Assembly: GCA_017483185.1 (NCBI GenBank)
Contig: JAFULM010000035.1
Span: forward strand, 1 to 58,482
Reading direction: 5' to 3'
DNA from: Prevotella sp.
GTDB lineage: Bacteria > Bacteroidota > Bacteroidia > Bacteroidales > Bacteroidaceae
Length of the DNA stretch: 58,482 bases
Part shown: piece by piece, positions 33,753 through 42,418 of the stretch
Layout of the letters: every line of letters starts with the position of its first letter
How positions within the stretch are numbered: the stretch's first letter is position 1
The notes under the pieces: model-generated
Told to the model about the DNA's origin: nothing
What the model saw: the letters and a program-made list of their open reading frames with translations, nothing else
The model's database searches: none
Made by a program: the position numbers and the translations under genes

Positions 33753-34643
33753 TCAGACGGCCGCGCGATATTGCGTCGGCGTCTTGCCGGTATGGGCTTT
33801 GAAGAAGCGAACGAAGTGCTGGGAATACTCAAAACCGAGACGTTGTCCCACACGTGTGATGGTGAGCGACTCGTCGTTAAGCAGTTCTTTGGCGGCTGCA
33901 AGAAGACGAGCGGCTATGAAGTCTTTGGCCGTACGTCCGGTCTCCACCTTCACCAGCTCACTAAAGTAGCCGTTGGACAAGCAGCACTTGTCGGCAAAAT
34001 AGGCGACAGTCGGCAAACCTTCACGCTCTGCTTTCGTAGCGATATAGTCCTTCAGCAGCGTATCAAACTTCTTCACGACCGAATGGTTGATTTCCTCTCG
34101 CGTCACAAACTGCCGGTCGTAGAAGCGCAGACAGTAGTTCAGAAGCAATTCGATGTTGGACACGATGAGGTCGCGACTGTGCTTGTCAATGGAGCGGCGA
34201 AGCTCCTGACTGATCATGTCGAGCACGCCGCGGAAAATCTCTATTTCACCCGCTGACAGATGGAGTGCCTCGTTACTCGAATATGAGAAGAACTCATAGC
34301 GCGAGATATTCCGGCCCAAAGACGTTCGGGCAAGAAGATCCGGATGGAAGACGATAGCTGTCCACTTAGGATATTTCACACCCGACATAGGACTCACATG
34401 AATCGTCTGCCCCGGAGCAAAACTCGTCACGGTCATCTCGTCGAAGTCATATTTGGTGCGGCCATACGACAACTGACATCCCTTGTTTTCTTTCAAAAAG
34501 AGGGCATAGAGACCATAGTGGGTGACACACTCTTCCACCTCATGCGGTTTGTCAAATCGAGCGACGCTCACCAATGGATGGAGGGTTTCAAAGCCATACT
34601 GCTCATTGAACTGCTGGACGGTATCGAAATATATCTGTTTCAT
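33753..34643 (-). CDS. AraC-family transcriptional regulator
   Basis: 296 residues. The N-terminal 180 residues form a cupin-like sensor (VTSFAPGQTIHVSPMSGVKYPKW). The C-terminal 100 residues hold the paired helix-turn-helix: FADKCCLSNGYFSELVKVETG and ITRVGQRLGFEYSQHFVRFFKAHTGKTPTQYR, the latter the family signature. It follows the decarboxylase-cupin gene by 62 bases on the same strand. It probably regulates that gene and the DXS-like and flavodoxin genes upstream, which is inferred from position only. Confidence 0.93.
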   Translation of the reverse strand: MKQIYFDTVQQFNEQYGFETLHPLVSVARFDKPHEVEECVTHYGLYALFLKENKGCQLSYGRTKYDFDEMTVTSFAPGQTIHVSPMSGVKYPKWTAIVFHPDLLARTSLGRNISRYEFFSYSSNEALHLSAGEIEIFRGVLDMISQELRRSIDKHSRDLIVSNIELLLNYCLRFYDRQFVTREEINHSVVKKFDTLLKDYIATKAEREGLPTVAYFADKCCLSNGYFSELVKVETGRTAKDFIAARLLAAAKELLNDESLTITRVGQRLGFEYSQHFVRFFKAHTGKTPTQYRAAV

Positions 34644-34705
34644 ATTCTTGTATATTCCAAGACACTGATATTGCGTCTTATCATTATAACGTAACGGCTG
34701 ACGGA

Positions 34706-35824
34706 TTATTGTTGTGACAGACTGTCGTAAGCAGCGTCGTCAACAGGCTCGAGCCATTCGTTGCTCTCTTCTCCTGACGTACGGACGTGAGTGGCGTAAT
34801 GCTGGAACCATGAGTCGCGCTGCGCGCCATGCCAGTGCTTCACACCTTCGGGGATGTCGACCACGTCGCCGGCCTTGAGCGCAACGGCCGGTTTTCCCCA
34901 TTCCTGATACCATCCCTTGCCGCTGACGCAAATGAGCACCTGACGCGCACCGTGATGGATATGCCAGTTGTTGCGACATCCCGGCTCAAAGGTCACGTTC
35001 GACAGCGGAAGCACGGTCTTTTCGCCGTCCGCCGCCAGATTTACGGGCTGAATGGGATTAAGATAGCTGTTGCCGATGAAATATCTGGCAAAGTTCACGT
35101 TCGGATTACCCATCTCAAATTCGCTCACTAACGTCAGACATTCCGAAGTGAGATAAGCACAGAGTTCGTCGACTTGCTCTTGGGTGTTACCCATCATCAC
35201 TGCGCCACGCTTGTGGGAAGCCAGCTGGCTGTCAACGCCCTTCAAGCCCGAAAGGGCCGCAACGGTGACGATTTCGCGGTCTGACGGCGACAGCTGGTCA
35301 CCGGCGAAGATATCCCCGAAGAGATGGCTTTTCAGATAATAGTCGTCCTGCGGGCAGAAATCGAAGTTGAAAGGACGGCCGGACAGTTTCGTCTGTATTT
35401 CCGTGCCGCGCTTCAACGCCTCTTCCGCATTATCCCACATCGCAGGACGAGTCCACGGCCGTCCCTCATTGTCGGCGATGCCTTGTGACTTGCGATTGTC
35501 AAGGACCGTCTTCAACCGGTTCAGTGCGTTGAGCGAACGGGGGAAGCCCGTATAGGCATACAAATGTGAAAAAGCCTCCTTCAGTTCGTTTACCGTCACC
35601 CCGTTGTCAAGGGCCTTGCGTATTGCCGGGTCAAGTCGCTTCATGTCTCCCTGTGCCTCAAGACAGGCACATTCGGCCAATGATAGCTGACGCGCTGTCA
35701 ATGTCTTTGTCTCCATTTCGTTCTTATTGATTTTACTTTCGCTTTGGTTCAGACTCTCTGGCGTCTGCGCCGTAGCAGCCATTCCCAATGTCACCGCAGC
35801 CAAAAATACGGTCAACCGCTTCAT
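34706..35824 (-). CDS. Carboxymuconolactone decarboxylase-cupin fusion, exported
   Basis: 372 residues with a signal peptide (MKRLTVFLAAVTLGMAATA). Two AhpD/CMD-like units follow (about 55-125, VNELKEAFSHLYAYTGFPRSLNAL; and about 165-245, REIVTVAALSGLKGVDSQLASH). A C-terminal cupin (about 270-350) has the metal-binding pattern HIHHGARQ..GxW and HWHGAQRDSWF. The catalytic CxxC of AhpD peroxidases is absent, so this is a CMD-type protein of unknown substrate. It begins one base after the end of the DXS-like gene, so co-translation is likely. Confidence 0.85.
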   Translation of the reverse strand: MKRLTVFLAAVTLGMAATAQTPESLNQSESKINKNEMETKTLTARQLSLAECACLEAQGDMKRLDPAIRKALDNGVTVNELKEAFSHLYAYTGFPRSLNALNRLKTVLDNRKSQGIADNEGRPWTRPAMWDNAEEALKRGTEIQTKLSGRPFNFDFCPQDDYYLKSHLFGDIFAGDQLSPSDREIVTVAALSGLKGVDSQLASHKRGAVMMGNTQEQVDELCAYLTSECLTLVSEFEMGNPNVNFARYFIGNSYLNPIQPVNLAADGEKTVLPLSNVTFEPGCRNNWHIHHGARQVLICVSGKGWYQEWGKPAVALKAGDVVDIPEGVKHWHGAQRDSWFQHYATHVRTSGEESNEWLEPVDDAAYDSLSQQ

Positions 35825-35825
35825 G

Positions 35826-37580
35826 TCAAGATATTGTTTTCATGATGTCTTCCACTATCATACTGTCCACCAGTCTGTTGGCAGCAAGGAGTTCCGGTAG
35901 CGAATAGCGGTCGACAAACTCCTTTCGAACTCCATAGCAGAGCGTCCTGACCGCTGACGGGCCATAATGTCTTGCTATCTTCTCACCAAATCCACCCTCG
36001 ATGGCTCCGTCCTCGAGAGTCACTGCCACGCGATGGTCGGCGGCGAGACTGTCCAACAGAGCGGTGTCAAGACCGGAGATGTAGCGCGGGTTGATGAGGG
36101 TAGCGTTGATGCCATGCTCCTCCAACATCTTGCGGACGCTCTCACCGAGCGTGAAGAAATTGCCGAGAGCGAAGATGACGACGTCCCTGCCCTGCTCGAC
36201 CACCTCATACTTGCCCAGACAGGAATAGTCAGCGGCCACAGGGCGCGTCGCGTGACGTACCGGTCCCACCGGCACGCGGATGGCCACCGGATGCTCCCGA
36301 TAGCCGACACTCCAGTCGAGCATGGACTGATATTCCTCCCAGTTGGTCGGAGCGAGATATACGAGATTGGGGATATTGCTCAGCAGCGGTATGTCGAAAT
36401 GACACAGATGGGTCACGTCGTTCATCGTGGCGAGCGAGCCCCAGAGCACGAGTATCGTCGCCGGATTGTCGTTGATGCAAAGGTCTTGCGACAGCTGGTC
36501 GTAGGCGCGCTGTATGAACGAGCTGCAAACACCGAACACGGGTTTGCCTCCCGCCTTTGCTATGCCGGACGCCAAGGCCACGGCATGCTCCTCGGCTATG
36601 CCGACATCGACAAACTGGCGGCCGGTCTCGCGGCGCCGTTCGGGCGTCCAGCCCCAGATGCCGGGCGTACCGGCCGTGATTGCGCAGACGGTCTTGTCCT
36701 GCTTCATCAGTTCCAAAAGGCGTGTCGGAGCAAGTTCGTCGTAGGACTCACCGACGAAAGCGTTCTTCAGTTCGCCGGTGGCGATATCGAACGGTGCGCT
36801 CCAATGCCAGCGCTCCTTGTCCTGCTCGGCAAGTTCATAGCCCTTGCCTTTCAGCGTGTTGATATGTACGACGACAGGATGGTCGATATCTTTCACTTTG
36901 CGGAAAGCCTCGATGAGCGACGCGATGTCGTTGCCACGGTCCACGTAGACATAGTCGAGTCCCATAGCGCGGAAGAGATTGTTGGGACACTTGCCGTCGG
37001 ACTGACGCAGCTCCTGCAGGTTCTGATAGAGTCCGCCGTGGTTTTCGGCTATCGACATCTGGTTGTCGTTGACCACGACAATGAAGTTTGTTCCCAATTC
37101 GGCAGCCCAGTCAAGACCTTCCAACGCCTCTCCACCGCTCAACGAACCGTCACCTATCACGGCGATGACATTGCCACGCTCTCCGCGCAGGTCGCGTCCC
37201 TTGGCCAATCCTCCGGCCAGACTGACCGAAGTGGATGTATGGCCGATGACGAAATGGTCGTGCTCGCTCTCCGACGGCTCCGAATAACCCGACACGTCGT
37301 CATAGCAGTCCTGCTTCAGAAACGCGCCGATGCGTCCCGTAAGCATCTTGTGGACATAACTCTGATGGGACACGTCGAAGACAATCTTGTCCTCGGGGGA
37401 GTTGAATACGTAGTGCATTGCGATGGTGGCCTCAACCATTCCGAGGTTGGGACCGCAGTGGCCGCCGTGACGGCTCAGTTTTTCGATGAGCAACGTGCGT
37501 GCCTCACCGGCCACCTCCTGCATTTCGTCCAAAGTCAGCCGTTTGACATCGGCGGGTGATTTGATTTTCTCTATTATCAT
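35826..37580 (-). CDS. 1-deoxy-D-xylulose-5-phosphate synthase-like protein
   Basis: 584 residues, somewhat shorter than the usual 620-640 of DXS. The order and motifs are those of DXS: GGHCGPNLGMVEATIAMHYVF, DVSHQSYVHKMLTGR, the thiamine-diphosphate motif GDGSLSGG (143-150) with NDNQMSI (171-177), and the pyrimidine-domain FVDVGIAEEHAVALASG. DXS condenses pyruvate and glyceraldehyde 3-phosphate, feeding isoprenoids, thiamine and pyridoxal. The setting, between a flavodoxin-type reductase and a CMD-cupin gene, is not that of a housekeeping dxs. It may be a paralogue with a different acceptor. The TTP half is complete, so activity is expected. Confidence 0.8.
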   Translation of the reverse strand: MIIEKIKSPADVKRLTLDEMQEVAGEARTLLIEKLSRHGGHCGPNLGMVEATIAMHYVFNSPEDKIVFDVSHQSYVHKMLTGRIGAFLKQDCYDDVSGYSEPSESEHDHFVIGHTSTSVSLAGGLAKGRDLRGERGNVIAVIGDGSLSGGEALEGLDWAAELGTNFIVVVNDNQMSIAENHGGLYQNLQELRQSDGKCPNNLFRAMGLDYVYVDRGNDIASLIEAFRKVKDIDHPVVVHINTLKGKGYELAEQDKERWHWSAPFDIATGELKNAFVGESYDELAPTRLLELMKQDKTVCAITAGTPGIWGWTPERRRETGRQFVDVGIAEEHAVALASGIAKAGGKPVFGVCSSFIQRAYDQLSQDLCINDNPATILVLWGSLATMNDVTHLCHFDIPLLSNIPNLVYLAPTNWEEYQSMLDWSVGYREHPVAIRVPVGPVRHATRPVAADYSCLGKYEVVEQGRDVVIFALGNFFTLGESVRKMLEEHGINATLINPRYISGLDTALLDSLAADHRVAVTLEDGAIEGGFGEKIARHYGPSAVRTLCYGVRKEFVDRYSLPELLAANRLVDSMIVEDIMKTIS

Positions 37581-37666
37581 TGTATTTGTTCCTTTGTAGT
37601 TTCTTTCTTCATTTCTAATAATGGTATATAACTAAGACGCGAAGTCCGCAGCTACGGCATCGCCGC

Positions 37667-38209
37667 CTATCCGACAGACCGTCCCATCTCGTATGCCTCC
37701 GCCAGCGCCTTATGGCCGGCGACGTCACCCATATCGTTGACACCTCCGGCAAAGACGCTGCCCGCGAGGCGGCACTTGGGATAGCAGGCAATCCATCCGC
37801 CGAGTCCGTGGACAGCACCTTCGGGTGTCTCCGCCTCATCTTCTGCGGCTGCCGTGAGCATGTAGATGTCGCGGAAACGGTAGTCGGTGTCATAGAGCGC
37901 GTTGGCACGGTCGAGCAATGTCTTCATCTGGCCGCTCATCTCATAATAATAAATAGGTGTGGCGTAGGCAATGACATCGGCATCATGCATCTTCCGGATG
38001 ATGGGATTCATATCGTCGTCGATGACACATTTCCCGAGTTTGCCGCAGGAGAGACATCCTCGACAGAAACGGATGTCCTTTCCTCTCAACGTTATTTTCT
38101 CAACCTCATGGCCGGCATCTGCCGCACCACGCACGAACTCATCCGCCAAAGCCTCCGAATTGCTCTTCGGACGCAGGCTTGTCGATATCACCAATACCTT
38201 TTTGCTCAT
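37667..38209 (-). CDS. Flavodoxin-type NAD(P)H-dependent oxidoreductase
   Basis: 180 residues. The N-terminus KKVLVISTSLRPKSNSEALADEF is the phosphate-binding loop of the NADPH-dependent FMN reductase/flavodoxin-like fold. DVIAYATPIYYYEMSGQMKTLLDR is the typical flavin-site block. A Cys set, FCRGCLSCGKLGKCV (48-62), is common in iron-sulfur flavoproteins of this group and may bind a cluster. It leads the minus-strand set of flavodoxin, DXS-like, CMD-cupin and AraC genes from a strong promoter at 38244-38274. Substrate unknown. Confidence 0.88.
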   Translation of the reverse strand: MSKKVLVISTSLRPKSNSEALADEFVRGAADAGHEVEKITLRGKDIRFCRGCLSCGKLGKCVIDDDMNPIIRKMHDADVIAYATPIYYYEMSGQMKTLLDRANALYDTDYRFRDIYMLTAAAEDEAETPEGAVHGLGGWIACYPKCRLAGSVFAGGVNDMGDVAGHKALAEAYEMGRSVG

Positions 38210-38243
38210 AATTCCGATGTGATTTTGTTAATGTTTCCGGATG

Positions 38244-38274
38244 CAAAATTACTGATTTATAATGAATAAACAAA
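38244..38274 (-). promoter_or_regulatory. Promoter of the flavodoxin-DXS-like operon
   Basis: TAATTTTG (38244-38251) and TTTG (38271-38274) on the minus strand with 19 bases between the -7 element and the TTG match the Bacteroidota consensus closely. The predicted start lies about 30 bases before ATG 38209. The stretch 38275-38517 holds nothing else recognised. Confidence 0.72.
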
Positions 38275-38517
38275 TACCCGGATTTTGGCAATAGTTACCC
38301 GTTTTAAGGATAATATGGTTCTTTCGGAATATGGAGTGACTGTTGCTTGCAAAATATGATCGCGACCATATTAAGATCTCGATTCATAAGTCTTCCAAAG
38401 AAAAGCATGTCACGATAATATCAAAAATTTAACATTTAAGATTCTCTTGAAAATGACACGATATTGCCATTGTTTTAACATTTGCACGTCATTTTCCGAC
38501 CGAAAAAATCCGGCGGT

Positions 38518-38787
38518 CTTGCCGTAAGGGCCTTATTGGTCTGCAACGGGCACGCCGTTATCGTCCGACGAGCACGCCGTTGCAACACAACGAGGGCCCC
38601 GTTGCAAAGCAATAAGGCCCTTACGGCAAGAGCGAAAAAACGTCGCAATTTTTCAGAATAGCGTAACTTACAGAATGACAAGCACTTGCAAAAACCGCCG
38701 AATTTTTGCGATTTTTGGCCCTCGGGACAATTATTTCCGAATCATCTCAATTTTACGGGAAGTTTGTAAAGTTTATTCTGAGTTTTT
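38518..38787 (-). repeat. Hairpin repeat element, copy C (inverted)
   Basis: The core at 38518-38630 has perfect 21-bp arms (38518-38538 and 38610-38630) around 71 bases, total 113 bp. Inside, TGCAACGG/CCGTTGCA and CAACG/CGTTG form two hairpins. On the right, the complement of the flank motif AAAAACTCAGAAT lies at 38775-38787, so this copy points left, opposite to copies A, B and D. It lies between the divergent flavodoxin and NifU-like genes. The arms share only 14 of 21 bases with copy D, yet each copy is self-complementary. Confidence 0.8.
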
Positions 38788-39002
38788 AACACTTCGTCCC
38801 GACGCATCTTCATATAAACAGTCACATTTTGGAGACCTGTTACTTGAAATACAACTCCAATTGCCGGATAAACCGGAAAATTGCCACCCACACATATCAA
38901 ACATATACCAAGCCAAGTATCTTTTTTCTACAAAGCCGGAAAATGGCGTTAAAGAGTTGAAAAAGAATACCCGATAATAGGTATTTATTCCGAATATTTT
39001 AG

Positions 39003-39010
39003 TAATTTTG
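39003..39010 (+). promoter_or_regulatory. -7 element of the NifU-like/GGGtGRT operon
   Basis: TAATTTTG, 59 bases before ATG 39069. A clear TTG at -33 was not seen. The leader is AT-rich without evident structure. Confidence 0.5.
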
Positions 39011-39068
39011 CGCTCGTAAAACTAAAATATAGTATTAGTATTCATTATTTATATAAACTGTAAAGAAT

Positions 39069-39770
39069 ATGACTTATTCTAACGAAGTCAACAACATGTG
39101 CGTTGTTGCCAAAGGCCCGAACCACGGCCCCGCCCCCATTCCCGAAGAAGGAAAATGGATTCAGGCAAAGGAAATAAAGGACATCTCCGGTTACACCCAC
39201 GGTGTGGGTTGGTGTGCACCTCAGCAGGGTGCCTGCAAACTCTCTCTGAACATCAAGGAGGGCGTCATCCAGGAGTGCCTCGTCGAGACAATCGGATGTA
39301 CCGGTATGACTCACTCTGCCGCTATGGCTTCTGAGATTCTTCCGGGCAAGACCATCCTCGAAGCTCTCAACACGGACCTCGTGTGCGACGCTATCAACAC
39401 CGCCATGCGCGAGCTGTTCCTGCAGATCGTTTACGGACGTTCACAGAGCGCATTCTCTGAGGACGGACTCGTCATCGGTGCCGGTCTCGAGGACCTCGGC
39501 AAGGGTCTGCGCAGCCAGACAGGTACGCTCTACGGAACAGTTGCCAAGGGTACACGCTACCTCGAACTGACCGAAGGCTACATCACAAAGATGTTCCTCG
39601 ACAAGGACAATCAGGTGTGCGGCTACGAGTATGTACACCTCGGCAAGATGATGGAGGCCATCAAGGCCGGCATGGACGCCAACGAGGCCGTGAAGAAATT
39701 CACCGGTTCTTACGGACGCACAACTGCCGAGCAGGGAATTGTTAAGACTATTGACCCACGTAAAGAATAA
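39069..39770 (+). CDS. NifU/IscU-like iron-sulfur scaffold protein
   Basis: 233 residues. An IscU-like core carries Cys49 (GVGWCAPQQG), Cys56, Cys70, Cys77 (ETIGCTGMTHSAAMAS) and Cys106. The GCTGMTHSAAMASEILPGKT block corresponds to the middle Cys region of NifU-type scaffolds. The C-terminal 100 residues are an extension specific to this subgroup. The gene is followed after 15 bases by the GGGtGRT gene, with which it seems to form a fixed pair. A cluster-assembly or carrier role is likely, but the partner enzyme is not known. Strong codon preference (frequent CTC, GGT, AAG) suggests high expression. Confidence 0.8.
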   Translation: MTYSNEVNNMCVVAKGPNHGPAPIPEEGKWIQAKEIKDISGYTHGVGWCAPQQGACKLSLNIKEGVIQECLVETIGCTGMTHSAAMASEILPGKTILEALNTDLVCDAINTAMRELFLQIVYGRSQSAFSEDGLVIGAGLEDLGKGLRSQTGTLYGTVAKGTRYLELTEGYITKMFLDKDNQVCGYEYVHLGKMMEAIKAGMDANEAVKKFTGSYGRTTAEQGIVKTIDPRKE

Positions 39771-39785
39771 GAGGAGGACCGACTA

Positions 39786-40799
39786 ATGATAAGAAAAGTA
39801 AGTTTTGAGAGCCAGGAGCGTCGCATCAAGCAGGTTATCGCTACGCTCAACGAGAACGGTATCAAGGACATCGAAGAGGCAAACCAGATTTGCGAAGAGG
39901 CCGGCATCGATCCCTATCAGATTTGCGAGGACACACAGCGCATCTGCTTCGAGAACGCAAAGTGGGCATACGTATGCGGTGCTGCCATCGCTATCAAGAA
40001 GGGCGTGAAGAGCGCTGCCGACGCTGCTGAGGCCATCGGTCTCGGTCTGCAGAGCTTCTGCATCCCCGGTTCTGTTGCTGACGACCGCAAGGTAGGTATC
40101 GGCCACGGTAACCTCGCTGCCCGTCTGCTCCGCGAGGAGACACAGTGCTTCGCCTTCCTCGCCGGTCACGAGAGCTTCGCAGCTGCCGAGGGTGCCATCA
40201 AGATTGCCGAAATGGCAAACAAGGTGCGCAAGAACCCGCTCCGCGTCATCCTCAACGGACTCGGCAAGGACGCAGCCATGATCATCAGCCGCATCAACGG
40301 TTTCACATACGTACAGACCAAGTTCGACTACTATACAGGCAAGGTTGAGGTCGTAAACCGCACCGCTTATTCTGACGGTCCGCGTGCCAAGGTCAACTGC
40401 TACGGCGCTGACGACGTCCGCGAAGGTGTTGCCATCAACTGGTTGGAGGACGTAGACGTGTCCATCACCGGTAACTCGACCAACCCGACACGCTTCCAGC
40501 ACCCCGTTGCCGGAACGTACAAGAAGGAGCGCGTGCTCGCCGGCAAGCCCTACTTCTCAGTAGCTTCAGGTGGCGGTACAGGCCGCACGCTCCATCCGGA
40601 CAACATGGCCGCCGGTCCCGCTTCATACGGTATGACCGACACATTGGGCCGCATGCACTCTGACGCTCAGTTCGCAGGTTCTTCTTCAGTGCCTGCTCAC
40701 GTTGAGATGATGGGCTTCCTCGGTATCGGCAACAACCCGATGGTTGGTGCTACCGTAGCAATCGCCGTCGAAATCGACATGGCTCTGAACAAGAAGTAA
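39786..40799 (+). CDS. GGGtGRT protein
   Basis: 337 residues. The family is named for the motif seen here as SGGGTGRTLHPDNMA in the C-terminal third. Other conserved-looking blocks are KFDYYTGKVEVVNRTAYSDG and FLGIGNNPMVGATVAIAVEI. There is no signal peptide or membrane segment. The biochemical function is unknown. The tight pairing with an iron-sulfur scaffold gene suggests a metallo-enzyme or cluster-dependent protein, and several Cys (residues 36, 46, 52, 60) near the N-terminus could be ligands. An Rho-independent terminator follows at 40873-40903. Confidence 0.9.
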   Translation: MIRKVSFESQERRIKQVIATLNENGIKDIEEANQICEEAGIDPYQICEDTQRICFENAKWAYVCGAAIAIKKGVKSAADAAEAIGLGLQSFCIPGSVADDRKVGIGHGNLAARLLREETQCFAFLAGHESFAAAEGAIKIAEMANKVRKNPLRVILNGLGKDAAMIISRINGFTYVQTKFDYYTGKVEVVNRTAYSDGPRAKVNCYGADDVREGVAINWLEDVDVSITGNSTNPTRFQHPVAGTYKKERVLAGKPYFSVASGGGTGRTLHPDNMAAGPASYGMTDTLGRMHSDAQFAGSSSVPAHVEMMGFLGIGNNPMVGATVAIAVEIDMALNKK

Positions 40800-40872
40800 T
40801 CTGGTAAAGTAAAACTAAATGCCAAACGTCGTGAGACGTGTCATTAGAATTATATTTTTCATGGTATTTTTG

Positions 40873-40903
40873 ACCTGCGCTCTTCGGAGTGCAGGTTTTT
40901 TTT
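40873..40903 (+). terminator. Intrinsic terminator of the GGGtGRT operon
   Basis: ACCTGCGCTC and GAGTGCAGGT pair over 10 bp (one G-U) around a TTCG tetraloop, followed by eight T. A textbook terminator 74 bases after the stop. Confidence 0.9.
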
Positions 40904-41031
40904 GCCGATACGACAAACAATAAACGCCGCTACACAAACGTTGATATAATGAAGTGTGACAGTCAAGGCAACATTACTTCAAGAAAAACAAAGGCACATC
41001 GCATACAACCCAAATAGAGATATTGAACATC

Positions 41032-42279
41032 ATGGAGAGGACATATATAATTATAATAAGGTGTATAGGCGTCATCATTTGCCTGTTCACTGCCATTTCC
41101 GGAGCAGACGCTGTCAGGCAGACCATCCACAGTCCACATGTAAAGACACTGCAGGCTGTGGTCAACCGCGACTGGTTGTCACCGCCCGTGATGACATTGG
41201 GTTCCGACGACGTCCTCAATATCGCCTTCGACGAACTCTCACACGAGTATCACCGCTTCACATACCACATCGAACATTGCGAGGCAGACTGGTCACCGTC
41301 AACAGAACTGTTTGAAAGCGACTATCTCAGCGGTTTCAACGACAACCCGATCGAGGACTACCAGAACTCCATCAACACCACGGTGCTATACACCCACTAC
41401 TCCATGCAACTGCCGAACGAGCGCTGCCGCCTGAAAATGAGCGGCAACTATCGCCTCACAATATTGGATGAGGACGGCGACAAGGCCGCCGAAGTGCGCT
41501 TCATGGTCGTCGAACCGCTGATGAACGTAAGCCTCGAATGTCTCACCAACACCGACATTGACATCAACAAGAGCCACCAACAGATTTCAATGGGTGTCTC
41601 TTTCGGAACGCTCCGCGTAACCAATCACAGCGAACAAGTCCATGTCGTGGTCAGCCAGAACGACCGTGACGACAACATCAAGACCGGGATGAAGCCGGCA
41701 ATCATCACCGCCCGCGGACTGGAATGGCGCCACTGCCGCGACCTGATATTCCCAGCCGGCAACGAATACCACAAATATGAAATTCTGGACGTCAGCCATC
41801 CCACGATGGGAATAGAACGGATAGTCTGGGACGGCAACGACTACAACGTCTATCCGTTTGCTTCCGGCATGCGGGCTAACTACCTTTACGACCCGGACGC
41901 AAACGGTTCGTTCTACATCCGCAACAGCGACAACATCGAGAATGACATCATCAGCGAATACGTCTACGTCCACTACTGTCTCCTGTCGCCTCACGTCGCT
42001 GACGCCCGCATGGTCATCGACGGACGGTGGACGAGCGACGACAACATCGAGACATACACGATGCAGTATGACGAGGAGGCAGGCGCTTACCGCGCGGCCA
42101 TCATGCAGAAACAGGGCTACTATTCCTATCAATATCTCCTCAAGAAAGAAGACGGCACAACGGCCATCCCGCCGACGGAAGGCAGTTTCTATCAGACCGA
42201 GAACAGGTATCAGGCGTATGTCTACTACAAAGGTCAGGGAGAACGGACATGGCGTCTTGTCGGGTACAAACAGATTTAA
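41032..42279 (+). CDS. Type IX secretion system plug protein (DUF5103)
   Basis: 415 residues from ATG 41032; a TTG three codons earlier is less likely. The N-terminus ERTYIIIIRCIGVIICLFTA is a signal peptide. The mature start (HSPHVKTLQAVVNRDWLSPPVMTL) and the block YHIEHCEADWSPSTELFESD..NDNPIEDYQNSINT are the hallmarks of the DUF5103/plug protein. The plug closes the periplasmic or lateral gate of the SprA translocon of the type IX system. The C-terminal half (about 280-400) is a second beta domain. The core type IX genes are not in this window. It converges on the GH51 gene, with a 44-bp perfect hairpin between. Confidence 0.85.
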   Translation: MERTYIIIIRCIGVIICLFTAISGADAVRQTIHSPHVKTLQAVVNRDWLSPPVMTLGSDDVLNIAFDELSHEYHRFTYHIEHCEADWSPSTELFESDYLSGFNDNPIEDYQNSINTTVLYTHYSMQLPNERCRLKMSGNYRLTILDEDGDKAAEVRFMVVEPLMNVSLECLTNTDIDINKSHQQISMGVSFGTLRVTNHSEQVHVVVSQNDRDDNIKTGMKPAIITARGLEWRHCRDLIFPAGNEYHKYEILDVSHPTMGIERIVWDGNDYNVYPFASGMRANYLYDPDANGSFYIRNSDNIENDIISEYVYVHYCLLSPHVADARMVIDGRWTSDDNIETYTMQYDEEAGAYRAAIMQKQGYYSYQYLLKKEDGTTAIPPTEGSFYQTENRYQAYVYYKGQGERTWRLVGYKQI

Positions 42280-42283
42280 TATA

Positions 42284-42413
42284 TATTTTCGAGGAGTGTG
42301 GAGAGAGGAGTGAGGAGTGAGAATAGTTTTGTTATTGATTGACGACAGACGACGCCGTCATTCAACAAGACTATTCTCACTCCTCACTCCTCTCTCCACA
42401 CTCCTCGAAAATA
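42284..42413. terminator. Very long perfect hairpin between convergent genes
   Basis: Perfect 44-bp arms (42284-42327 and 42370-42413) enclose 42 bases. The arms are built of GGAGTG/GAGAG words (GAGGAGTGTGGAGAGAGGAG). It starts four bases after the plug gene stop and ends five bases before the GH51 stop. It probably acts as a two-way terminator or RNase III-type 3' processing site. The CCACACTCCTC word is shared with 23155-23195. Confidence 0.75.
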
Positions 42414-42418
42414 CTCCA

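Noticed and set aside
35967-37559. 530-codon open frame on the plus strand
   Set aside because: It lies fully antisense to the DXS-like gene, which has complete family motifs; the mirror frame is a by-product of codon bias.
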